Positions 16,335-26,581 of a DNA stretch of 64,000 bases are shown in pieces; position 1 is the stretch's first letter, and the number at the start of each line of letters is the position of its first letter. Position numbers and translations under genes: made by a program. The stretch lies in NCBI RefSeq assembly GCF_034479375.1, contig NZ_CP140155.1, forward strand, positions 3,510,501 through 3,574,500. The letters run 5' to 3'. The notes beneath the pieces are model-generated. The model was not told where the DNA came from and did no database searches. It saw only the letters and a program-made list of their open reading frames with translations. Origin of the DNA: Rhodopseudomonas palustris (GTDB taxonomy: Bacteria; Pseudomonadota; Alphaproteobacteria; Rhizobiales; Xanthobacteraceae).

Positions 16335-18803
16335 ATGCCCGGCGTCGAGACGATCACCCGAACGCGACGTCGCGGCCTGTTCGCGAAATACGTCACGTCG
16401 CTGGTCGGGCTGGTGGTGTTCGTGCTCGCCGTCAACGGCGCGCTCGAAATCTGGTTCAGCTATCGGCAGACCCGCACGGCGCTGATCGATGCGATGGCGG
16501 AGAAGGCCGAAGCCACCGCGCGGCGGATCGAACAGGCGATGACCGAGCTGGAACGCCAGATCAGTTGGACCACCCGCGCCAGCGTGCAGGCGCTGGAGCA
16601 GCGCCGCACCGACTACACCCAACTGATGCAGCAGGTGCCGGCGATCAGCCAGCTCGCGCTGGTCGACGGCCAGGGCCGCGAGGCGCTACGCCTGACCCGC
16701 GCGGCGGCGCCCGGCGGCGGCGCGGAGTTCTGGCGCGATCCGCAGGTCGCGCAGGCCGCCGTGACCGGCGTGTCGTTCGGCCAGATCCGCTTCCGCAACG
16801 GACGGCCGTTCATCGTCGTCGCGGTGGCGCATGCCGGACGCGACCCGGCGGTGACCGCAGCCGAGATCGACCTGCGGTTTCTGTCGGAACTGGTCGGCGA
16901 CGCCCAGGCCGGCAAGGTCGGGATCGCTTATGTGATCGACCCCGCAGGCCGATTGCTGGCGAGTTCGCGCGACAGCGACACGCTCGGCGACGACATCGCG
17001 AGCCGGCGCCAGGTCGCGGCGCTGCTGCGCGATCCGCCGCAGGCGTTGGCGTCGGGACAGGACGGCGACGGCAACGCCATGCTGGTGGCGTCGCGGCCGG
17101 TGGCCAAGCTCGGCTGGTTCGTGCTGTTCGAGCAGCCGCGCAGCCAGGCCTTCGCGCCGATCGGCGAAGTGCTGCTGCGGATCGCCGGCCTGATCGCGCT
17201 CGGCCTGATCGTCGCGATCATCGCCAGCATGCTGCTGGCGCGGCGGATGCTGGTGCCGATCGACGCGCTGCGCACCGGCGCGACCCGGCTCGGCCAAGGC
17301 GATTTCGGCCAGCGCATCGCCGTCCGCACCGGCGACGAGCTGGAGGAACTGTCCGACCAGTTCAACAGCATGGCCGGGCGATTGCAGGAGACCTATGCGG
17401 GGCTCGAGAGCAAGGTCGAGGAACGTACCCGCGACCTCGAGCGATCGATCAACGAACTGAAGGCGCTCGAGGAAGTCGGCCGCGCGATCGCCTCCTCGCT
17501 CGATCTCGACGCGGTGCTGCCGACGGTGGCGGCGCGCGCGCTGGAGATCACGCGTGCCGATGCGGTGCTGATCTTCAGCTACGATCCGCTGCGGCGGCGG
17601 TTCGATCTCGCCGAGGCCAAGGGCATCGACGCGCCCTCCGACGGCGAAGCCGCCTATGCGTCGATCGACGCCGACGGCAGCCTGCTCGGCAACGCGGCGC
17701 AGTCCGGCCAGCCGATCGCGGTGTCTGATCTCGCAGCCGCACCCGACCATCCGCTGAAGCAATTGGCTCTCGCCGCCGGCTTCGCCGCGGTACTGGTGGT
17801 GCCGCTGCTCGATCAGCAGGGCGCGCTCGGCGCGCTGGTGGTGCTGCGGCGCCACGCCGGCGATTTCCCCGCTAATCTGATCGGGCTGATGCGCACTTTC
17901 GCGCATCAATCGGAACTGGCGATGCGCAACGCGCGGCTGTTCCGCGAGGTCGACCACAAGGGCCGCGAACTGGCCAGCGCCCACGACACCGTGCAGCTTC
18001 AGGCGGCGCAACTGCGGGAGCAGACCGACCAGCTCAAAGACTGGAATCGCTCGCTCGAGGAGCGCGTCGAGAAGCAGCTCGGCGAGATCGAGCGGATCCG
18101 GCGCCTGGAGCGCTTTCTCGCACCGCAGGTGGCGCAACTGATCGCCTCCTCCGACGGCCATGATGCACTGCTCGACAGCCATCGCCGCGAAGTCACCGTG
18201 GTGTTCTGCGATCTGCGCGGCTTCACCGCCTTCACCGAAGCCTCCGAGCCGGAAGAGGCGATGAACGTGCTGCGCGAGTATCACGCCGCTTTGGGCGAAC
18301 TGATCTTCCGCTACGAAGGCACCCTCGACCGCTTCGCCGGCGACGGCGTGATGATCCTGTTCAACGCGCCGATCCCGTTCGCCGATCATACCCGACGCGC
18401 GGTGAAGATGGCGGTGGAGATGCGCGATGCGCTGGCCACGCTGACCGAAAAATGGAGCCATCGCGGCCACAGCCTCGGCTTCGGCATCGGCATCGCGGTC
18501 GGCTACGCCACGATCGGCCAGGTCGGCTTCGAGCGCCGGCTGGAATACGCCGCGATCGGCAGCGTCACCAACCTCGCCTCGCGGCTGTGCGCCGAAGCCG
18601 CGCCGGGCCAAATCATTGTCAGCCAGCGCGCTTTTGCGATGGTCGAAGACGGAGCCGAGGCGCGGCCGATCGCGCCGCTGACGCTGAAAGGCTTCAGCCG
18701 CCCGATACCGGCCGTGGAAATACTGCGCTGGCGTGAAACCTCGGACGCGGATGCGGACACTAATGACACGCGCGCGGCGGCCAGTGCCGTCCGTGCGTCG
18801 TGA
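16335..18803 (+). CDS. Membrane-bound class III adenylate/guanylate cyclase with HAMP and GAF domains
   Basis: 822 residues. ATG 16335 has AAAGGA 6 bases upstream; an in-frame GTG at 16290 lacks this. Order: membrane helix about 18-38, periplasmic sensor about 40-275 (Cache-like), membrane helix about 281-302, HAMP about 303-355, coiled coil, GAF about 378-525, second coil, class III cyclase domain about 615-800. In the catalytic domain the two metal-binding Asp sites are present (VVFCDLRGFTAF and RFAGDGVMILFN), as are the Asn and Arg of the VTNLASRL segment, so activity is expected. The usual 'IGDTVN' Asp is Ser here (YAAIGSVTN), which leaves ATP versus GTP preference open. Senses an unknown periplasmic signal and makes a cyclic nucleotide in the cytoplasm. 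Confidence 0.9.
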   Translation: MPGVETITRTRRRGLFAKYVTSLVGLVVFVLAVNGALEIWFSYRQTRTALIDAMAEKAEATARRIEQAMTELERQISWTTRASVQALEQRRTDYTQLMQQVPAISQLALVDGQGREALRLTRAAAPGGGAEFWRDPQVAQAAVTGVSFGQIRFRNGRPFIVVAVAHAGRDPAVTAAEIDLRFLSELVGDAQAGKVGIAYVIDPAGRLLASSRDSDTLGDDIASRRQVAALLRDPPQALASGQDGDGNAMLVASRPVAKLGWFVLFEQPRSQAFAPIGEVLLRIAGLIALGLIVAIIASMLLARRMLVPIDALRTGATRLGQGDFGQRIAVRTGDELEELSDQFNSMAGRLQETYAGLESKVEERTRDLERSINELKALEEVGRAIASSLDLDAVLPTVAARALEITRADAVLIFSYDPLRRRFDLAEAKGIDAPSDGEAAYASIDADGSLLGNAAQSGQPIAVSDLAAAPDHPLKQLALAAGFAAVLVVPLLDQQGALGALVVLRRHAGDFPANLIGLMRTFAHQSELAMRNARLFREVDHKGRELASAHDTVQLQAAQLREQTDQLKDWNRSLEERVEKQLGEIERIRRLERFLAPQVAQLIASSDGHDALLDSHRREVTVVFCDLRGFTAFTEASEPEEAMNVLREYHAALGELIFRYEGTLDRFAGDGVMILFNAPIPFADHTRRAVKMAVEMRDALATLTEKWSHRGHSLGFGIGIAVGYATIGQVGFERRLEYAAIGSVTNLASRLCAEAAPGQIIVSQRAFAMVEDGAEARPIAPLTLKGFSRPIPAVEILRWRETSDADADTNDTRAAASAVRAS

Positions 18804-18890
18804 GCGCTTGGCGCAGCGGGCGCGCATGACTAGACTTGCGGGGAGACTTGCAGGCCATTCGGAATCTCGGACCGGACAGAGGTTGTGACG

Positions 18891-19808
18891 ATGAACTTTG
18901 GTATCGTGATCGGCCCTGCCCGCGCCATCCTCCGGCGCAGCATAAGCGCGCTGGTCATCGCCACACTGTGCGCGATCGCGCTCCCGGCGCGCGCCGCCGA
19001 CGAGGCGGAGCCCGATGCGGGCAAGGGCCAGGCGGTGACGGTGCTGAAGGCGGCCAAATCCTGCTTTCCGGCGATCGTCGAAGTCTCCGGCTTCCTGATC
19101 CCGCGCGACGAAATCTCGATCCGCCCCGACCGCCCCGGCGCCAGGGTCACCGAGGTGATGGCCGACGCCGGCGAGATCGTCGCGCAGGGCCAGGCGCTGG
19201 CGAAGCTCGCCGGCGCCGACGGCGGATCGACGGTCTCCGCGCCGGTCGCGGGCCTCGTCTCCAGCTCCACCGCGGTGATCGGATCGCCGGCCTCCGCCAA
19301 AGGCGAGGCGCTGTTCACCATCATCGCACGCAGCGAATTCGATCTGGTCGGCCAGGTGCCGACGCGCAATCTCGCGCAGCTCGCGGTCAACCAGACCGCC
19401 GCGGTCAAGATCGTCGGCGTGCCGGATGAGATCGAGGGCCGGGTCCGGCGCGTCTCGTCAACGGTGGAGCCGAATACTCAACTCGCCAATGTGTTCGTCG
19501 GCATCAGCTCGACCAAGCGGCTTCTGTCCAACGCCTCGGGCCGCGCGATGATCAAGACCGGCGAAAGCTGCGGCATCTCAGTGCCGCTGACCGCCGTGCT
19601 CTACAGCTCGGCCGGAACGGTCGTGCAGGTGGTGCGGCGGCAGACGGTGGAGACCAAGCGCGTCGAGGTCGGGCTGATGAGCGGCGGCAATATCGAGATC
19701 CGCGAAGGCCTGCAGGAAGGCGACGTCATCGTCGCCCGCGCCGGCGCCTTGCTGCGCGAAGGCGACCCGGTGCGGCCGGTGGTAGTCGCGCCGCCGGCGG
19801 AGAAGTAA
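18891..19808 (+). CDS. Orphan RND-type periplasmic adaptor
   Basis: 305 residues from ATG 18891 (AGAGG 8 bases upstream; a GTG at 18885 is too close to it). Signal peptide residues about 15-36 ends ...LPARAADE. It is clearly a sibling of the adaptor at 8434: same lipoyl segment (VEVSGFLIPRDEISIRPDRP), barrel and C-terminal VEVGLMSGGNIEIREGLQEG, and the same two cysteines (KSCFPAI, ESCGISVP), which may form a disulfide. No pump gene follows; the next gene is a chemoreceptor 315 bp on. It could serve the RND pump at 9423 or an unlinked pump. Confidence 0.82.
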   Translation: MNFGIVIGPARAILRRSISALVIATLCAIALPARAADEAEPDAGKGQAVTVLKAAKSCFPAIVEVSGFLIPRDEISIRPDRPGARVTEVMADAGEIVAQGQALAKLAGADGGSTVSAPVAGLVSSSTAVIGSPASAKGEALFTIIARSEFDLVGQVPTRNLAQLAVNQTAAVKIVGVPDEIEGRVRRVSSTVEPNTQLANVFVGISSTKRLLSNASGRAMIKTGESCGISVPLTAVLYSSAGTVVQVVRRQTVETKRVEVGLMSGGNIEIREGLQEGDVIVARAGALLREGDPVRPVVVAPPAEK

Positions 19809-20123
19809 CCGCTACGCGGAGCTGCATCGCCACGCGAATCGCGTCATTTTCATCGCACAACTCACTGGACTCGATCAGCGCCGGCACGACGAAGGTCGTT
19901 CCGACTTTTGGCCGAATAGTTCTTGAGTATCACCCCCGATCGCAAAAATCGCCCCGCTTATCACCGCATACGGATCAAACTCGTAGTTACACGGTTGGGA
20001 CGTTTACCGGCGACGCATCAAATAGCGGTTGCGGCGGGTCCGGCCGCTGTTACGTTAACGCTAACATCATGAGTTCCGACATACGCGGGAGTTCGGCCAC
20101 TCGCACGACGATCGGAACAGCAG
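19809..20123. other. Intergenic region before a chemoreceptor gene
   Basis: 315 bp without a credible gene. It is AT-richer than the surrounding genes from about 19900. GTTAACGCTAAC at about 20054-20065 is an imperfect palindrome that could be a regulatory site near the chemoreceptor promoter. Confidence 0.45.
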
Positions 20124-21803
20124 ATGCGACTGACGATTACGCGCGCCGTCCTTCTTTTTGGGCTCGTCATCGGGTCCGGCATGACGGCGATTTTTGGGGC
20201 AAGCCTGTATGGACTGTCGCAACTCAAAGTCGGCGGACCGCTTTATGACCAGATCAAGCTCGGAAACGATCTGGTGGCCGACATCCTGCCGCCGCCCGCT
20301 TACGTGATTGAAGCCTATCTGGAGGCGACGCTGGCGATCGAGGAGCCCGATTCGTTCCCGCTACGCCGCGAGCGGCTCGGCCGACTTAAGAAAGAATACC
20401 AGGACCGCCACGCATTCTGGCTCACTGCGCCGCTCGATCCCGCGATCAAGGCACGCCTGATCGACGATTCCGACCGCGAAGTGAAGAAGTTCTGGGACAT
20501 CCTGGATGCCAGCCTGTTCCCGGCGATCGAGAGTAAAGACCCCGACACGGCGATGCACGCCTATAGGGACCTGACCAAGGCCTACACGGCGCATCGCGCC
20601 ATCATCGACGATATCGTCAAACGCACCAATGATCTGAACGCAGCGACCGAAGCGGCGACGGCGGTGCGCGCGGCCGATCTCAACTATCTGCTGTGGGGTG
20701 TGTCGTCCGCGGTCTTCTTGTTGTTCATCGCGGGCCTGACGGGGATCGTGAAAGGCGTGATCGCGCCGATCACCGGGATGACCGAGGTGATGCGTCGTCT
20801 CGCCAGCGGAGACCGGTCGGTGGCGATTCCTGCGATCGAGCGCGGCGACGAGGTCGGCGCGATGGCTCGGGCGGTGCAGGTGTTCAAGGACAATGCGCTG
20901 CGGGTCGAAGCGATGCAATCCGAGAACGACATCAAGGCGCAAGCCGAAGCGGACCGCCGCACCGAGATGCACAAGCTCGCCGACGATCTGGATCGCGCAA
21001 TCGGCCGGATCATCCAGACCGTGACGTCCACCTCGACCGAAATGGAAGTGGCCGCGCGCCAGTTGGCCGGCTCGGCCGAATCCACCCAGAGGCTCGCCGG
21101 CAATGTGTCGGCGGCAGCGCAGCAATCCTGCGCCAGCGCCCAGTCGGCCGCAGTGTCGTGCAACGAGGTGGCGTCGTCGGCGACGGAAATCGGACAGAAG
21201 GTCCGGCAGTCCCAGGATATTTCTCAGGCCGCGGTTCGCCAAGCTCAGGAAACCAATGCGCGGGTTGCCGAGCTTTCAAACGCGGCCGGCCGCATCGGCG
21301 ACGTCGTCAACCTGATCAACGCCGTCGCCGCGCAGACCAACCTGCTGGCGCTCAACGCGACCATCGAGGCCGCCCGCGCCGGCGAGGCCGGCCGCGGCTT
21401 CGCCGTGGTGGCCTCCGAAGTCAAAGCGCTGGCGTCGCAGACCGCGAAAGCCACCGACGAGATCGTCGCCCAAATCGCGCAAATGAAGACGGCGACCGAC
21501 TCCTCGGTGTCGGCGATCGAAGCGATCGGCAACACCATCCTGCAGATTTCGGATATCTCCAATGCGACCGCCTCGGCAGTCGAGCAGCAAGGCACGGCGA
21601 TGCACGGCATCGCCGGCAGCGTCCAGCAGGCGGCCGACGCCGCGACCGAAGTCTCAGGCACCATCGGGACGGTGCGCCAAGGCGCGGAGAACACCGGCTC
21701 GGCGTCGGCGCATGTCCACGACCTCGCCGCTTTGCTGCTGGCCGAAAGCTGTCATCTCAGGACCGAGGTCGACCGCTTCTGCGCCGTCGTCCGCGCCGCC
21801 TGA
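20124..21803 (+). CDS. Methyl-accepting chemotaxis protein
   Basis: 559 residues. Membrane helix at about 7-30, periplasmic ligand domain 31-190, second helix about 190-212 ([20 protein letters not shown]), HAMP 213-265, then the cytoplasmic signalling coiled coil. The conserved hairpin tip for CheA/CheW contact is intact ([19 protein letters not shown]). The C-terminus has no CheR/CheB-tethering pentapeptide. The ligand domain is not one recognised by eye. The gene stands alone between the orphan adaptor and convergent lysS. Confidence 0.92.
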   Translation: MRLTITRAVLLFGLVIGSGMTAIFGASLYGLSQLKVGGPLYDQIKLGNDLVADILPPPAYVIEAYLEATLAIEEPDSFPLRRERLGRLKKEYQDRHAFWLTAPLDPAIKARLIDDSDREVKKFWDILDASLFPAIESKDPDTAMHAYRDLTKAYTAHRAIIDDIVKRTNDLNAATEAATAVRAADLNYLLWGVSSAVFLLFIAGLTGIVKGVIAPITGMTEVMRRLASGDRSVAIPAIERGDEVGAMARAVQVFKDNALRVEAMQSENDIKAQAEADRRTEMHKLADDLDRAIGRIIQTVTSTSTEMEVAARQLAGSAESTQRLAGNVSAAAQQSCASAQSAAVSCNEVASSATEIGQKVRQSQDISQAAVRQAQETNARVAELSNAAGRIGDVVNLINAVAAQTNLLALNATIEAARAGEAGRGFAVVASEVKALASQTAKATDEIVAQIAQMKTATDSSVSAIEAIGNTILQISDISNATASAVEQQGTAMHGIAGSVQQAADAATEVSGTIGTVRQGAENTGSASAHVHDLAALLLAESCHLRTEVDRFCAVVRAA

Positions 21804-21848
21804 TTCAGGCGCCGCAGCGTTGCAACTCCGCGCTGCGCGGGGGGCGAC

Positions 21849-23486
21849 TCAGGCGCTACGCGCCAGCGCGCCGTCGATCATCGCGACGGCGTTGCCGAGG
21901 CCGTACACCGCCACGAAGGAGCCGAAGCGCGGGCCTTTTTCCTGGCCGAGCAGCACCTGGTACAACATGTTGAACCAGTCGAGCGACACGCCCGGCTTGC
22001 CGTCCTTGGCGGCCTTCTTGTGGTCGAGGAACGGCTCGCGGCGGCCGATCTCGTAGACGACGTCCTGGATCGCCTCCGCGGTGGAGTCCGGCGCGAGTTG
22101 CGACAGCGCATCGCGCAGGTCCTGCAAGGCGGCGCGCTCCTGATCGGTCGGATCGCGGAAGGTCTTGGTGGGCGCGACGAAGTCGCGATAGTAGTTGATC
22201 GCGTAGCCGACCATGGCGTCGAGCTTCGGATGGGTTTGCGGCGTCACGCCCGGCCGGTAGCGGCCGATGAAGCCCCACAGCGTCTCGGCGTTCTCGGCGT
22301 TCGACGACGACACCAGCGTCAGCAAGAGCTGGAACGTCACCGGCATGTCGGACTTGGGCGGCTGGCCCGAATGGATGTGCCAGACCGGATTGGCGAGTTG
22401 CTGCTTGGCGTCCTGCCGGCCGAAGCCGTCGAGGAACTGCTGGTAGTCGTCGACGTTGCGCGGGATCACGTCGAAATACAGCCGCTTCGCCGCCTTCGGC
22501 TCGCGATACATGAACAGCGACAGCGATTCCGGCGAGGCGTAGCGCAGCCATTCGTCGATGGTCAGGCCGTTGCCCTTCGACTTGGAGATCTTCTGGCCCT
22601 TGTCGTCGAGGAACAGCTCGTAGTTGAAACCCTCCGGCGGCGTGCCGCCGATCGCCTGCGCGATCTTGCCCGACAGCTTGACTGAATCGATCAGGTCCTT
22701 GCCGGCCATCTCGTAATCGACGCCGAGCGCGGTCCAGCGCATCGCCCAGTCCGGCTTCCACTGCAATTTGCAATGCCCGCCGGTGACCGGAACAGTGACG
22801 CGTTCGCTGGTCTCGGGATCGTCGTACGACACCGTGCCGGCCGCGACGTCGTGATCGACGATCGGCACCTGCAGCACCACGCCGGTGCGCGGACACACCG
22901 GCAGGAACGGCGAGTAGCTCGCGGCGCGCTCTTCGCGCAGGCTCGGCAGCATGATCGCCATCACCTTGTCGAGCCGCTGCAGCACCGTGAGCAGCGTCGC
23001 GTCAAACCGACCGCTCTTGTAGTAATCGGTCGCCGAGGCGAATTCGTAGTCGAAGCCGAAGGTGTCGAGGAAGGCGCGCAGCCGCGCATTGTTGTGGGCG
23101 CCGAACGACTCGTGGGTGCCGAACGGATCCGGCACGCTGGTCAGCGACTTGCCGAGATGCTGCGCCAGCATTTCCTTGTTCGGCACGTTGTCCGGGACCT
23201 TGCGCAGGCCGTCCATGTCGTCGGAGAATGCCAGCAGCTTCGTCCTGATCTTGTCGTCGGTCAGCACGCGGAAGGCGTGGCGCACCATGGTGGTGCGGGC
23301 GACCTCGCCGAAAGTGCCGATATGCGGCAGGCCGGACGGGCCGTAGCCGGTCTCGAACAGCACCTCGTTCTTCGGCTGCTTCTTCAGGCGGTTCACCAGC
23401 GCGCGCGCCTGCTCGAACGGCCAGGCGTTGGATTGTTCGGCGAGCGAGCGCAGGTCGGCAGCGCTGGGCAGTTCGGTCGTGGTCAT
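21849..23486 (-). CDS. lysS: Lysyl-tRNA synthetase, class I
   Basis: 545 residues from ATG 23486, with GGAG 6 bases upstream; a TTG at 23498 is also in frame but less likely. The class I signatures are present: HIGT at residues 55-58 ([10 protein letters not shown]) and KISKS in [11 protein letters not shown]. The protein follows the archaeal-type LysRS-I plan, with a C-terminal alpha-helical anticodon-binding cage, and not the class II LysRS of most bacteria. It charges tRNA-Lys with lysine in the cytoplasm. The upstream solute-binding gene ends 39 bp before it on the same strand, so the two may be cotranscribed. Confidence 0.95.
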   Translation of the reverse strand: MTTTELPSAADLRSLAEQSNAWPFEQARALVNRLKKQPKNEVLFETGYGPSGLPHIGTFGEVARTTMVRHAFRVLTDDKIRTKLLAFSDDMDGLRKVPDNVPNKEMLAQHLGKSLTSVPDPFGTHESFGAHNNARLRAFLDTFGFDYEFASATDYYKSGRFDATLLTVLQRLDKVMAIMLPSLREERAASYSPFLPVCPRTGVVLQVPIVDHDVAAGTVSYDDPETSERVTVPVTGGHCKLQWKPDWAMRWTALGVDYEMAGKDLIDSVKLSGKIAQAIGGTPPEGFNYELFLDDKGQKISKSKGNGLTIDEWLRYASPESLSLFMYREPKAAKRLYFDVIPRNVDDYQQFLDGFGRQDAKQQLANPVWHIHSGQPPKSDMPVTFQLLLTLVSSSNAENAETLWGFIGRYRPGVTPQTHPKLDAMVGYAINYYRDFVAPTKTFRDPTDQERAALQDLRDALSQLAPDSTAEAIQDVVYEIGRREPFLDHKKAAKDGKPGVSLDWFNMLYQVLLGQEKGPRFGSFVAVYGLGNAVAMIDGALARSA

Positions 23487-23525
23487 CGAGGTCTCCAACC
23501 GCGCGAGGCGGGTCTTTCGGATTGG

Positions 23526-24491
23526 TCAGAACGGGCTGACGGAAAAATAGCGCAGCCACAGATCGGTGTAGCGGCCCTTTTCCCAGACCCGGAACAGCGC
23601 CCAGTTCAGCGACTGGCGCAGCAGATCGTTGCCCTTGCGGACCGCGATGCCGACGCCCTCGCCGAAATAGCGGCTTTCGGTAAACGGACCACCCGAGAAG
23701 GCGCAGCAATTCTCGGAATCGGTGCCGTTGATCCAGAACGCCAGCGAAATCGCATCGCCGAAGATGAGGTCGACCTCGCCGCGCTTCAGCGCCGCGCGCA
23801 AGGCCTCGTCGTTCGGGTAGGAATGCAGCTCGGCGTCGGTGAACATCGCCTTGAGGTAGGCCTCGTGGGCGGAGCCTGAGATCGCGCCGACCTTCTTGCC
23901 CTCGAGATATTCCGGGCGGATCTCCGGCATCACCGCGTCCTTGCGGGCGACGAAGCGGCCGGGCGCGCGGTAATACGGATCGGTGAAGTCGACCTTGCCG
24001 CGGGTCTGCGGCGTCACCGCAAGAGAGGCGATGATGGCGTCGCCGCGATTGCTCGCCAGCGCGTCGAGCAGGGTCTCGAACCGCCGCATCTGCACCGTGC
24101 AGGTGACCTTCATCTCCTCGCACAGCGCCCGCGCCAGATCGACATTGAAGCCGGCCGGATTGCCGTCGGCGCCGGTGAAATTGAACGGCGGATAGTCGGT
24201 CTCGGTGAGAAACCGGATCACGGTGAGACGCGACAGATCGGGCCGCTCCGGCCGCCGCCGCGGGTCCCAGAAGCCCGGCACGGCATGCGCCGTCGCCGCG
24301 GCGGTCGCCTTCGCCGCGGCCTCGGTTTCGGCGGCGTGCGCAGCGTCGAGCGGCAGCATGGCACCGAACAGCACCAGCGCCATCAGCCATGGCCGCGCCG
24401 CGGCTAAACGCAAAGGCCGCGCCGCGGCCGAAAGCAATAGCCGCACCACGGCCGAACGGCCGTTGATGAAACACTCAATCCATGGTTGCAT
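23526..24491 (-). CDS. Extracellular solute-binding protein, family 3 (amino-acid type)
   Basis: 321 residues from ATG 24491; a GTG at 24506 is possible. The N-terminus is unusually long (about 50 residues) before the cleavage site, with a repeated AAARP motif. The mature part is a periplasmic binding protein type 2 fold: VIRFLTETDYPPFNFTG, GFNVDLARALCEEM, RGDAIIASLAVTPQTRGKVD, YFGEGVGIAVRKG. No ABC permease or ATPase lies beside it, so it could be a sensor or share a distant transporter. Two adjacent cysteines (ENCCAF) are unusual. It is divergent from the glycosyltransferase gene. Confidence 0.85.
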   Translation of the reverse strand: MQPWIECFINGRSAVVRLLLSAAARPLRLAAARPWLMALVLFGAMLPLDAAHAAETEAAAKATAAATAHAVPGFWDPRRRPERPDLSRLTVIRFLTETDYPPFNFTGADGNPAGFNVDLARALCEEMKVTCTVQMRRFETLLDALASNRGDAIIASLAVTPQTRGKVDFTDPYYRAPGRFVARKDAVMPEIRPEYLEGKKVGAISGSAHEAYLKAMFTDAELHSYPNDEALRAALKRGEVDLIFGDAISLAFWINGTDSENCCAFSGGPFTESRYFGEGVGIAVRKGNDLLRQSLNWALFRVWEKGRYTDLWLRYFSVSPF

Positions 24492-24565
24492 AGTCGGGAT
24501 CCGCACCGGCGACCTTATAGACCATCCGGCGCGAGACGCGAGTGCCGTTTGCGTAAGGGCGTTCC

Positions 24566-26581
24566 ATGGTCGTCGTCGACCGCGCCGGACACATCGTTAC
24601 GGGAGCGCGGCGCGACGACGACGCGCGGCCTTCGCCATGGCCGAAGCGGCCGGGCTTTCTCGCGAGCTGGATCGGGCCGGCCACGGACGGCGATGTGGGC
24701 GCGTCGCAGAGTCCCGAACTGGACTGCCTGCGCGGCGTGCTGGCGCCCGATCTGCTGCAGGCTGCCCGTCGGCGCGCGCAGGAGCTCGGGATCGGCGCCG
24801 ACCAGGTGCTGATCCGTTGGGGGATGATCGACGAAGCGACCTATCTGCAGCGACTGGCCCGGCATCTCCGGATCGCACGCGAGGATTTCGCGCGCGTCGA
24901 CCGCGGCGACACGCCGCTTCATGACGACCAGATGCGCTTCGCCGCCACATCCGGCGTGATGCCGTTGCGGCGGAACGGCGAACTGGTGTGGGCGATGGCG
25001 CCACGGCGGGTGGCGGCCCGCACCTTGTGCGAGGTGCTGCACGACCATCCATCGCTGCGCGGCCGGTTTCGGGTCGCGACCCACGGCGCGATGCAGCAAT
25101 TCCTGCAGCAGACCGGTCGGGGGCTGGCGCAACATGCGAGCTTAGGCCTGCAGCGCCGCTATCCGGCGCTGGCGGTGACGCCCTGCGACGGCAAGATCCG
25201 CTGGCGGGCCCGGCTCAGGCGCGCGGCGGGCGGGGCGCTGCTGGCCGCCGCATTGCCGCTGCTGTGCGCCGGCGATTCGGGCGTGATCCCGGCGCTGCTG
25301 TTTCTCGGCTTCATCGGGCTGCGGCTGACGGCGAGCCTGCTGCCGCGACAGCCCGCAGCACGATCGCCGCGCCGGCCGGACCAGGAGCTGCCGATCTACA
25401 CCGCGATCGCGGCGCTGTATCGCGAGGCTTCGTCGGTGGCGTCGCTGGTCGAGGCGATCGAGGCGCTGGATTATCCGCACGAGAAACTCGACATCATCCT
25501 GGTCGTCGAACCCGACGATCTGGCGACCCGCGCCGCGATCGCGCGGCTCGGGCCGCGACCGCATCTGCGCGTGCTGATAGCGCCGGCCGTCGGGCCCAAG
25601 ACCAAGCCGAAGGCGCTCAACTACGCGCTGCCGTTCGTGCGCGGCGGCATGGTGACGGTGTTCGACGCCGAGGACCGTCCGGAGCCCGGCCAGCTTCGCG
25701 CCGCGCTCGACGCCTTCGCGCGCGGCGGCCCGAAGATCGGCTGCGTCCAGGCCGGCCTGTGCGTCGACAACATCACCCATAGCTGGCTGTCGCGGCTGTT
25801 CCTCGCCGAGTATGCCGGCCAGTTCGAGGCGGTGCTGCCCGGCCTGACGCGGCTGGGACTGCCGCTGCCGCTCGGCGGCTCCTCGAATCATTTCCGCACC
25901 GATGTGCTGCGCGCGGTGGGCGGCTGGGACGCCTACAACGTGACGGAAGACGCCGATCTCGGCTTCCGTCTGGCGCGGTTCGGCTACACGGCGATCAGCT
26001 TCGACTCCCGCACCTTCGAGGAGGCGCCGATCGGCCTCGCCGCGTGGCTCGGTCAGCGCACGCGCTGGATGAAGGGCTGGATGCAGACCTGGTGCGTGCA
26101 CATGCGACGGCCGCGACTGTTCTGGCGCGACGCCGGCTGGCGCGGGATGCTGGCGCTCAACCTGTTCGTCGGCGGCGGCGTGCTGTCCGCCCTGATCCAT
26201 CCGCTGCTGCTGCTGGATCTCGCCGCCGCCGGATGGAGCCTCGCATCGGGCGGACCGGCTGTCAGCGCGGGGCTTCCGGCCTGGCTGCACGGCCCGACCA
26301 TCGCGGCCGGATATATCGGCAGCGCGCTCGTCGCCGCGATCGGCCTGCGGCGGACAGGCCGGCTGCGCGAGTGGCCCTGGCTGCTGCTGATGCCGCTGTA
26401 CTGGATCTGCCTGTCGGTGGCGGCGTGGCGCGCGCTCGGCGAGTTGGTGTGGAAGCCGCATCATTGGCAGAAGACCGAGCACGGCGTCGCCGCGCGGGCG
26501 CCCGCCGCGGCTGCCGTGCAGACATCGGCCGTCAGAGATAGCGCTTCAGATCCGCGGCGGCCTCTTCGGGCTTCCGCTTGA
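24566..26581 (+). CDS. Family 2 glycosyltransferase with N-terminal T2SS-E-like domain
   Basis: 671 residues; AAGGGCG lies just upstream of the ATG. Residues about 45-190 resemble the N-terminal domain of type II secretion/pilus ATPases (MshEN/GspE-N style: LGIGADQVLIRWGMIDEATY, GVMPLRRNGELVWAMAPRR). Helices at about 215-255 precede a GT-A catalytic domain of about 270-500 with the processive-synthase motifs: DAED in VTVFDAEDRPEPG, TEDADLGFRL, and QRTRWMKGWMQT. Four further hydrophobic segments follow. It should sit in the inner membrane with a cytoplasmic active site and make a polysaccharide; donor sugar is unknown. Its 3' end overlaps the convergent Sco gene by 50 bp. Confidence 0.87.
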   Translation: MVVVDRAGHIVTGARRDDDARPSPWPKRPGFLASWIGPATDGDVGASQSPELDCLRGVLAPDLLQAARRRAQELGIGADQVLIRWGMIDEATYLQRLARHLRIAREDFARVDRGDTPLHDDQMRFAATSGVMPLRRNGELVWAMAPRRVAARTLCEVLHDHPSLRGRFRVATHGAMQQFLQQTGRGLAQHASLGLQRRYPALAVTPCDGKIRWRARLRRAAGGALLAAALPLLCAGDSGVIPALLFLGFIGLRLTASLLPRQPAARSPRRPDQELPIYTAIAALYREASSVASLVEAIEALDYPHEKLDIILVVEPDDLATRAAIARLGPRPHLRVLIAPAVGPKTKPKALNYALPFVRGGMVTVFDAEDRPEPGQLRAALDAFARGGPKIGCVQAGLCVDNITHSWLSRLFLAEYAGQFEAVLPGLTRLGLPLPLGGSSNHFRTDVLRAVGGWDAYNVTEDADLGFRLARFGYTAISFDSRTFEEAPIGLAAWLGQRTRWMKGWMQTWCVHMRRPRLFWRDAGWRGMLALNLFVGGGVLSALIHPLLLLDLAAAGWSLASGGPAVSAGLPAWLHGPTIAAGYIGSALVAAIGLRRTGRLREWPWLLLMPLYWICLSVAAWRALGELVWKPHHWQKTEHGVAARAPAAAAVQTSAVRDSASDPRRPLRASA

